Shown piece by piece: positions 56,232 to 64,000 of a stretch of 64,000 nt of DNA. The notes beneath the pieces are model-generated. The model made no database searches and had not been told where the DNA came from. It saw only the letters and a list, made by a program, of their open reading frames with translations. This stretch comes from Lepisosteus oculatus (taxonomy: Eukaryota > Chordata > Actinopteri > Semionotiformes > Lepisosteidae), in the NCBI RefSeq assembly GCF_040954835.1, contig NC_090703.1:9233001-9297000 (forward strand), in the 5' to 3' direction. Each line of letters begins with the position of its first letter. Position 1 is the stretch's first letter. The position numbers were made by a program, and so were the translations under genes.

Positions 56232-57222
56232 TTTGGATAATAAATTAACAGAAAATACCTTTAATGCTAGTAATTGATGCTTAGTAAACTTAGAATTTCA
56301 ATACAGAAGGTTTAGGGTCTTTTTTTAATGTTGTCGTTTTTGAAAATTAGCTATGTTTCTTTTGCAGATAAATCGGCTTTTGATCGAATGATACGTACTG
56401 TCGTATTTAACACTGTAGTGCCATCTACTAGTTTATCAGCATGCTCAATGCTTGTTATAAATAAAAAAACATTCTTACTTAACATCTCATCCTTAAATTA
56501 TGTAAATGAACAATTAGGGTGCACTACATTGCGTTTTTCTCAAACTTTCCGCTCGTCCATTATTAATGTTCAGGCTCCCTCTCCAGGATACATCAGCACC
56601 GTTTACATGGGAATTACATTACACTACAGGTCAAATGCACGCTACAGTCGTACGCAATACAAAAGGTACACGTTATCTTATCATCCCTGCCATACATTAC
56701 ACTATCATACAAATGCGAAGCATTAATTTAAATAATCTTAAAATAAAAGCGCCTCTAGCTACATTCAACAAACCTAATCCCAACTGTACTTGACAAAGCT
56801 CGTCTAAATTCTATACGCGATTGACGCCTCATTTCTGAAGTGCGGCTTCACCTACGTCGAAAAGCACAATGAACTTCGAAGGTGTGTAAATAAAATGAAC
56901 GGTTTACGGAGGCTTGGCCATAGGATCAATCCGAATAAAAGTAAACTCTACACAATGCGTTATACGAACGCATAGCAGAATTACTGTCGGTCCCCCAGCA
57001 TTCGTCCAAGGAGTTCTGGGACATGTCGTTCACTGCCTTGTCTGAGCGAGTGAGAGCTAACGAACATAGAGGGGGAGGGAAAACTACAATTCCCAGAGGT
57101 CAACGCGACAATCGGCACTTCGCGCAATATACTTTCCAACTAATCAGAATATTACGCTCCTGCAAGGGTGGAGCTTTATATTTAAAGAGAAATGTGATAT
57201 CGCGACATCATTTCGAGGAAAA
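56232..57222. promoter_or_regulatory. Shared intergenic region between divergent POMT2 and GSTZ1
   Basis: About 1 kb separates the POMT2 start codon (minus, 56231) from the first possible GSTZ1 start codon (plus, 57223). Divergent genes this close usually share a promoter region. No exon is visible. The GSTZ1-proximal 250 bp is more CpG-rich than its surroundings and holds a ZNF143-type motif and a TATA-like TTTATATTTAAAG (about 57175). The open frame across 56,328-56,726 has no supporting features. Confidence 0.55.
57083..57097 (+). promoter_or_regulatory. ZNF143/STAF-type motif
   Basis: ACTACAATTCCCAGA matches the core of the ZNF143 (SBS) consensus, a motif enriched in vertebrate housekeeping and bidirectional promoters. 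A weaker inverted relative (GTTCTGGGACATGTCG) lies at 57013-57028. Confidence 0.55.
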
Positions 57223-57240
57223 ATGAGTGCCGCGCTAAAG
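57223..57240 (+). CDS. GSTZ1: Alternative GSTZ1 first coding exon (candidate)
   Basis: The exon has an ATG in context GGAAAAATGA and six codons (MSAALK), ending AAG before a GTAAAA donor, phase 0. The same phase and the same final Lys codon occur in the second candidate first exon at 57951-57968, so either could join exon 58062. It lies just downstream of a TATA-like sequence and the ZNF143-type motif. The donor is weaker than that of the 57951 exon. Confidence 0.4.
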
Positions 57241-57950
57241 GTAAAAGTGCGTGTATGGATCAACGCAGTGTCTAACCCCAAAAACACATGGCGTATACGT
57301 GAAAGTATTAGCATAACCTTTTAGGAAGATGAACGGTTTCAAAAATGTGAGACACGCTCTCGTTACGTGATTTGCTGTGAGCTCTTCTAATTCCACCCTT
57401 ATAATATACATACGTCTGCAGTACGAATGATTCATTATTCTGGCCACAGTAAATAGGTGTGTGTGCATTGAATATGTATTAAGTTCAGTTCATTGCCATG
57501 CCATTGTCCTGATTTAAACTAATTTATGCTTGTACTACACAGCAGGAGACACTGCTAGAAGTGGCTACAAGTTGAAAATCTTTCATTTTTGACGGGGATG
57601 GGGTAAGACTGCACATACCTACTTCGCAATTGTTCTTACTGTGCAAACAAAAGGATCTAAATATAACTTTATGTAGCAGATTTCGGTAAAATGGCACGCA
57701 TGCTCGATCTGCACAACGGGAGTCAGATCTGGGGTTTGTCGTTGTTAAACGTTCCTGATCCCAGACTTCGGACTGCATCGCTCGTCTTGATGGTATCACC
57801 ACACGCATGGGTGTGCTTAGTCATGCTGGTATGAGAAAGCCAGGAGGAGGATTTTTGGGACGTTATCTGATTGGTTGCCATAAAAAGAAAAGATCGCTAT
57901 AACTTAACTGATATTCACTCTTTGTCAAGGCCCCGTTATATTACGGTACT

Positions 57951-60900
57951 ATGGCAACTCAAACCAAGGTGAGAATCAAATTGCACAAGTGTTCTGGAAT
58001 CCAAGTGTAAAACCGAAGTAATGGCAACAGAATTACATTTAAATTCTTTCGTCTCTTGTAGCCCGTCCTGTATGGATATTTCAGGAGTTCCTGTTCATGG
58101 AGAGTTCGAATCGGTGAGTTCTTTCTGATAACAGTAAGCTTGCAATTGGCACAGAAAGCCACCTTTTGTTTTTAGCATTTCATTAACTATGTTTACGTTT
58201 TGCCTTTTATACAGTACTTTTTCAAAAACTGGCATACACCTAATAGAAACCAGATGTAAAAGATTACTTAAGTGGTTCTTGTCTTGCCTTCCATAGCTCT
58301 TCTGCTGAAAGGTATTGCATACGACCAAGTCCCAGTGAATCTTATTAAGGATGGAGGTCAGCAGGTAACCTTAAACTGGTAATTTTAAAATGATTTTGTT
58401 TAGTTTAAAATATGCAATAAAATATTGGAAAGGTTAAGTGTTTTTTTTTTTGTAGAACTACCCACTTATTTGAAAGACCTTAAAACAAAAATTCAACCAG
58501 AATAGTGGGACTTAATGAAATCGTAAAAGTACAGTATTAAACCAGCCAGAGCCATAGAGCTCATAAACCAGTTCATATTTAAATCCAGTTCTCAACATCA
58601 CCCAGTTGCCTCATACAAAAATCTATCATTTCTTGCTTATTGTAGCTAACAGAACAATACAAGACCTTAAATCCCATGCAGCAGGTGCCTGCAATGTGCA
58701 TCGATGGCATCACTCTGTCCCAGTCGGTAAGTTTGAATTGGGAAATCCTGGTAACTTTTGGAAACATGGCTGTCCGGACAGTTAAAGACCATTGAAAGCC
58801 AACAGATTCCTTTTACAGTAAATTGGATCCAGATTAAAACATCTTTAGAACAGTTAAGCAACAAAACATTAATAAAAGAATGTGTTGATGTGCTAATTAG
58901 AAAAATATTTTCCACCTTTTCCCCCTAATTTTATTTCCCTTCACATTCTGTACTACTCAGTTGGAAATAGACATATTTTCCATTCTAACCCATATTCCTT
59001 GCATTGCAGGAATTCAAAAATTAAGTAAACATTGTATGCATGCAGGTTAGAGACACTGATGTACTTATACCCGTTTAAACGTTTTCTCCCATCATCCCCA
59101 GCTTGCAATTATCCAGTACCTTGATGAGACCAGACCTGGACCACGCCTGCTCCCAGCTGAGCCCAAGCAGCGCGCCCAGGTGCGCATGATCTGTGACCAC
59201 ATTGTCTCAGGGATCCAGCCCCTTCAGGTAACAGAATGCACAAGTTAATGTGAATGCCCCTTGGCTGAAACCTACATTCTCCCTTCAAGTAACTCATACA
59301 AGCCGACATCTGTGATAAATACCATGATACAAATTCTTCTTAATTAAAAGAAAATCTTCCTTTAAGCTATCGCCAAGTAATTGACGATTATTACATCACA
59401 GAGAGGGTGAACAGATTACTATATTGAGGTAATAATCTTGTCAAAAGCTGTTTGATTTTAACACAAGGTACTTTAGGTGCAGAATGTTCGGAAATGAATG
59501 AACATTCTGATCAATTGTCCATACGATACCAATAAATGAGCTAATTAAAAACGTTTTATTAGAAACAAATGCTTAAACTATGTGATGCAAGATCTTTTCT
59601 GTTCCCACAGAACCTGTATGTACTACAGAAGATTGGGACTGATAAAGTGGAATGGGCACAGCATTTCATCATCAGAGGTTTCCAAGGTGTGTCTGAGAAC
59701 TGTCGCATTGCACCCTACCCACTTCATAGGATTTCCTGCAGAACATTCTACATACAGTAGCGTGACACTTTCTTCTTTGCTTTTTAAAGTCCTGAAACAT
59801 TTAAAACATTTATTCTGTATCTTATTGTATATAGTACATAAATTCTCAACAGGAACATCACATTATTGTGCTGCAAGCTAGTAAATCATTATAGTTTTTA
59901 TTTCGGACTGTCAAGATATGAATGATTCCAAACTGTTAACCACATCTGGTGATTCTGGCTTAATTGGACATGGCACTTTGCCTGGGCTGATAAGTGTTCA
60001 CCATGTTTCTCCAGCACTGGAAAACCTCCTGCAGCAAACATCGGGAAAGTACTGCGTCGGCAATGAGGTAAAGTAAAATGCATGAAAAAGTTTAAGTCCA
60101 TAATCTACTGAGCAAGTCAGTAGAAGGTCTTCTGGGAAGACTTTAATACCTCATTTTCAGTTTGACTTCGCCTCTCTGCAATTGTCCAAGTGCCAAGGTT
60201 TCTAAATTTGGTCACTATAGAAGTTATGAACTTTGCACTCACATAAGATAAGCTAGCTAAATATTTAACATGTACAAAGCTGTGCAGGCCTTTTCTTTCA
60301 GTAAGTCTTGTTTTAGCAAGTGAATGACTGATGCTTTCTCATTTTTGTAGATCTCAATGGCAGATGTTTGCTTGGTACCCCAAGTTTATAATGCAGAGAG
60401 GTAAGACCAGGACTGGTTAATGAAATGATTTCTCAAAATGAAAGATGGCAATTAAGTAAGTGGCCTTGGTCTACCCAAAATAACTTGAAATCATCCTTTC
60501 TAAACTATGAAAGGTATTTGTTCAACATACCTAAAACATTTGTGCATTTTAATAAACACAACCCAGAAGGTTATGCAGTTTATCCCCATAGTGCTTTCAG
60601 TTAAAAGGGATACACCTATTTGATTCCTGAGTAAAAGCTATATACAATTTCTGAAGATTTGGTGAAACTCACTGTGACAAAAACAGTGTTTTTAATTTTT
60701 TCTCTAATGCTGCCTGTAACACGGATGCACTAATTAATTCTGACCACCTCAAGCATCATAGGTTTTTACATTTTAACTGTCAAAGCAAGTCTCCAATAGA
60801 GAAATAAAACTTCACCACTTAAGGGAACCTGCGTTTATCAATTAGATTTAAGGTGGACCTCACTCCATTCCCAACTATCAAGAGGCTGAACCAGACCTTG

Positions 60901-60972
60901 CTGGAGATGGAAGCATTTCAGACGAGTCACCCCTCATGCCAGCCTGACACCCCAGCAGACCTGCGTGTGTAG
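57951..60972 (+). CDS. GSTZ1: Glutathione S-transferase zeta 1 / maleylacetoacetate isomerase, complete (216 aa)
   Basis: The enzyme isomerises maleylacetoacetate to fumarylacetoacetate, the penultimate step of tyrosine and phenylalanine breakdown, using glutathione as cofactor; it is cytosolic and mitochondrial in mammals. Exons are 57951-57968, 58062-58113, 58297-58364, 58646-58726, 59102-59227, 59611-59686, 60015-60067, 60351-60400 and 60846-60972. All phases join and the total is 216 codons plus TAG, the same length as human. Seen are the zeta-class glutathione motif RSSCSW (residues 14-19), NLIKDGGQQ, the cis-Pro region NPMQQVPA, the gamma-glutamyl-binding SQS, the helical C-terminal domain with [13 protein letters not shown], and the tail [12 protein letters not shown]. 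The start MATQTK was chosen for its strong donor (AAG|GTGAGA) and fish-like wording. Confidence 0.96.
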
Positions 60973-61125
60973 GACTGCTCTGCAGCTGCTCTACCAAAGT
61001 GGAGCTGGAAAGGCCTGTCCAGTGCTCTTCAATCTGGAAGCACGCAGTGGAACTGCAAAATGACCAGGTGTGAAAAATAACTGATTTATGACGGAACACT
61101 GTACAAGTGAAGTCCCAACGTTAAA

Positions 61126-61131
61126 AATAAA
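61126..61131 (+). terminator. GSTZ1: Candidate GSTZ1 polyadenylation signal
   Basis: AATAAA lies about 155 bases after the GSTZ1 stop and is followed by a T-rich run with GATGTTTTTTTT. This gives a short 3'UTR. Confidence 0.5.
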
Positions 61132-61149
61132 TGGTGAAAAATTTTCTTC

Positions 61150-62684
61150 CCATTTATGATGTTTTTTTTTCAGATTCCAACTGTAGGTGAATTGGCTGTC
61201 TTCTCTTTTCTGCATTCCTTCCAACCACCTCCACAGCAGAAACCTCAATCGTCTCAGTAGCATCTATATTTAGCACCGGGGTACTTTTGTGCACTGGGGG
61301 GGGGGTGGTGGGGGAGAGACAACTAAACCTTTCACCATTTACAAAGTTATAGATTACAGGTTCCCAGGTTTTCACTGTTGGATAGTGGAGCTAAAAATAC
61401 TAATACCCGGTTTTCATTTATCAGGCTGTGGTCACAGTGAAAAGTCTTGATCTCATCACTAATTTCTACAGTCTTAGGGGACACTAAGCTACAGTACTCT
61501 GATATAAATACTATTACATTTTATTAGCAGTAGAAGCAGCTACCACTGTTGCCTCAGAGTAGCAAGGTCCTGGGTTTGAATCCAGCTGTAAGAATATGGA
61601 TGGAACTAGCATGTACCCAGTGGGTTTCTCTCACCTCTCGAACACATGCAGATTAGGTTCGATTGGTTCTCTATAAGCATACAATGTGTTGTGCATGGGG
61701 GGATGGGGAGGTCCCATGTGCTCCCTTCACTTCTGCTTTCCCGTCACCCTCCCTTTGTAGACTTTGTGGAAAGAAAAGAGTCTTTCTGGTAATGGATGGT
61801 TACTTGTACTTATTAAAAAGCAGTTAGAAGCACCAGTTTATAACACAGAAAGGAGATAAAGCTAAACCCACAGTATGAATCTGACAAGCCGCCTCCTTGA
61901 GTGTCACAAGTGTCTTCAGGCATGTGGGGGAGCTACAGCACCTCTAGCTGCTGAACTCAGATGGTTTCTAGTTGTATGTGCATTTGAATAGGCTTTATCA
62001 AAACTTCAATTAGTCCTTTCAAAATGAGGTAACCCAATCCTAAAACAAATTTTGGTATTTATATTGTACAATATGTTTACATCTTAGTCTGGTTCGTTAT
62101 GACAGGAGATTTAGAATCTTTTTTTTTTTGCTTAGGTTTATTACTATTAGGGGTACAAGGCTTGGTAGTGAAAACAAGTCTTTCAAAATGATTTAACAGT
62201 GCTACATTATCTTAACAAAAAGTCCCCAATTCCCAGATGAGGTGCATTTCAGAGTTGAAAAATACCAACTGATTTACAGCAAGTATAAAAGTGACTTCAG
62301 ACTGCCAGAAAGTAAGGTTATACACTTCAGTCCTTTCAGACAGACTCCATATCTATGAACCTCACAAAAACAAATTGCTAGGCAAGAAAGTGACAATGTT
62401 GAGCACTGTAAGCCATTTTATACCATCCTAAAATCTATAACCTACTGGCACAAAAATTCAAAGATATTTGTCTACCCTGCAAAAAAAAAAAAGGCTCAAA
62501 ATATAGATTATATAATTAAAAAAATAAAAACTAATTTTCTGCTTTTAAATCTAATGGTCTGTTGAATTACACACCAAAACCTGCTCTTAAAAACCTCAAA
62601 ATTTCAAAAATTGGAAAAATAATCACTCTCCCAAATCCAATCTCTGCTGCTAAATGTAAACAAACACTTATGTTTAAGTTCATA
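61150..62684. other. Intergenic / Kelch gene 3'UTR, with repeat debris
   Basis: The stretch contains a G-rich run (about 61296-61312), a degraded SINE-like segment (about 61525-61700) and homopolymer tracts (A-run at 62480). A minus-strand AATAAA at 62137-62142 could end the Kelch-protein transcript. No exon is visible. Confidence 0.4.
61525..61700 (+). mobile_element. Degraded SINE-like repeat
   Basis: ACTGTTGCCTCAGAGTAGCA and AGGTCCTGGGTTTGAATCC resemble the head of a widespread vertebrate SINE. TGGGTTTCTCTCACCTCTCG and CACATGCAGATTAGGTTCGA resemble its middle part. It is fragmentary and lies between GSTZ1 and the Kelch gene. Confidence 0.45.
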
Positions 62685-63640
62685 TTAAGGACATGGCTTT
62701 CTGCTCTCCGTTTCTAGTTCTACAACGGTTTTGAGGGTGTCGTTGTAGAAGTTTCCAGCACAGTCGGAGCCACCGAAAACAAGGATAGTACAGCAGGTCC
62801 TGTTCCCCTGCCTCTGCTTGTCCGCATCAGTGAGGTGTGGCCAGGCGAGATTGACCATGCTGTGTCCGGCCCGGGGTACTGCACTAAGCGCTGGCGATGG
62901 TACAGAACTCCAAGTGCAGCTTTCTGGAAGAGAGAGGAACGCTGACTGCCTGAGCCAGCTCTCAGTCGCATGACAATAACAAATGAGTTGGCCTTCTTAA
63001 GAGGGTTAAGTTGAGGAAAACTGTTTGGCCTTAATTAGGTAAAGATTCAAATAGAAAGCGCAACAACCCAATGCAAAAATAAGCCGTGGATTTACACCCA
63101 ACTTTCCTGCAAGCCCTAAGGGAGATATCATCATGTTGCACACAAATAAAAATGAAACAAAAAACACATTACGGAAGAATACAGAACACTTCTAATTTTA
63201 TATTAGTGCTTTCCTACAAATTAAAGTACATAACTTTCAGCAGCAGCAAATTCTAGCGATGCATTTAACTGTTCACAAAATAGACTGGTGCTTGTGGAAG
63301 TTTACATTTGTTACTTACCTAAATTAAATAAATGAATGTCCTGAAGGGCCCCATTGGTACTACAGCCACCACTGATCAGTATTTTGTAATCAGACACTGG
63401 TACAGCTGCATGGAATCTGACAATGACATTGGTGGATTTACTATAATTCACCATGTAATTTTTGCCATAGTATACTACTCCTTAAACAGACATTCACCAA
63501 AGTCAATTTTTACAATTTCCTTCTATTCTGAAGGATATCAGAATACCCTTCTTTTCTCAGAACTCAAACTTGAAATGATTCTCACCCACGAGGCACTGGA
63601 GGAGTGTTTTCATACTTAACAGCTGTGTACTCCATGAAGC
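62685..63640 (-). CDS. Kelch-repeat protein, last three coding exons (5' part beyond window)
   Basis: Minus-strand exons are 63640-63586, 63416-63319 and 62923-62685, with phases joining and the stop TAA at 62685-62687. The sequence reads PPVPRGFHAAVPVSDYK, then ILISGGCSTNGALQDIHLF, then CTWSSVPSPA, AVPRAGHSMV and ILVFGGSDCAGNFYNDT. Repeated R-x-x-H-[AS]-x-V, [IV]-x-[IV]-x-GG and a following Trp are the Kelch beta-propeller signature, and the last blade closes just before the C-terminus. The domain content resembles small all-Kelch proteins such as the Rab9 effector RABEPK and its fish relatives, but I cannot settle the orthology. No catalytic role is implied. Earlier exons must lie beyond 64,000, because I find none between 63,641 and the window end. 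Confidence 0.8.
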
Positions 63641-64000
63641 CTGGAACAGAAGAGTTTTGAGAGGTAAAAATCTACTTCAAGCAACCTTAAAACCTCAACA
63701 CTGTTTCACAAGATCAACAAAGAAGAACCACAGAGAGTTAAGCACCTTAAATAATTACTTATTCACAAAGACCTGCAGTAGCTATCTAAAAAAACCTGTT
63801 CTTCTATAGCATTTGCCCTTAATACATGCACAGTAAATTTAATAAGAAACCAAAACCATCAAAAGAAACCACTATAAGTACACAGTATTGACTAAAGATT
63901 TTTTGGCATTTGGTTAATTGGACACGGATAATGAGTTGATTTAAACCATTAAATCTGGAAAATAAAAACACAGATAGGAATCAATATGCACAGTTTACCC
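63641..64000. other. Intron of the Kelch gene, cut by the window end
   Basis: No Kelch-type exon is visible on the minus strand here. The last bases read GGGTAAAC on the minus strand, which could be a donor at the edge of the next exon, but one dinucleotide is not evidence enough. Confidence 0.4.

Noticed and set aside
56328-56726. 132-residue frame upstream of GSTZ1
   Set aside because: It lies in the divergent intergenic region, has no splice sites or homology features, and overlaps a second frame of similar length.

Overview
The window is vertebrate nuclear DNA: AT-rich, with small exons, GT-AG introns and interspersed retroelements. Three complete or near-complete genes and the end of a fourth can be read exon by exon. 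Protein character (fish-like GSTZ1 and POMT2), tRNA-derived SINEs and CR1/L2-type LINE relics suggest a ray-finned fish. A non-teleost lineage such as gar or bowfin is my guess, not something the sequence proves.

Layout. (1) 1-44,870, plus strand: the 3' two thirds of a latent TGF-beta binding protein gene, which I call LTBP2. Three linker exons are followed by 21 consecutive EGF exons, an 8-cysteine (TB) domain, two EGFs, a second TB domain, a Tyr/Gly/Pro-rich hinge and two final EGFs, with the stop at 42,022-42,024 and a 3'UTR of about 2.8 kb. The C-terminal hinge and EGF wording match LTBP2 better than LTBP1, 3 or 4. (2) 45,050-56,231, minus strand: all 21 coding exons of POMT2 (778 aa), tail-to-tail with LTBP2. 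(3) 57,223-61,150, plus strand: GSTZ1 (216 aa), head-to-head with POMT2 over about 1 kb that carries a ZNF143-type motif; two alternative first exons are visible. (4) 62,685-64,000, minus strand: the last three coding exons of a Kelch-repeat protein, tail-to-tail with GSTZ1.

All exon joins in POMT2 and GSTZ1 keep phase. Every LTBP2 EGF and TB exon is phase 1-1, which allows exon duplication without frame damage, and that has happened: two EGF exons (13,701 and 15,542) are identical in protein and another pair (10,821 and 14,732) differs at three residues.

Accessory content. Intron 7,286-10,348 holds a miniature LTR retrotransposon (two LTRs of about 234 bp around only 62 bp) whose LTRs contain tRNA-spaced A- and B-box sequences. 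Other repeats are a palindromic dispersed element in two copies, three pieces of one LINE family (one with a decayed reverse transcriptase on the minus strand) and three tRNA-derived SINE-like copies. The largest intron (23,039-34,547) has no exon I could support.

Function. LTBP2 is a secreted extracellular-matrix glycoprotein, POMT2 an ER O-mannosyltransferase subunit and GSTZ1 a tyrosine-catabolism enzyme. They are neighbours, not a pathway.
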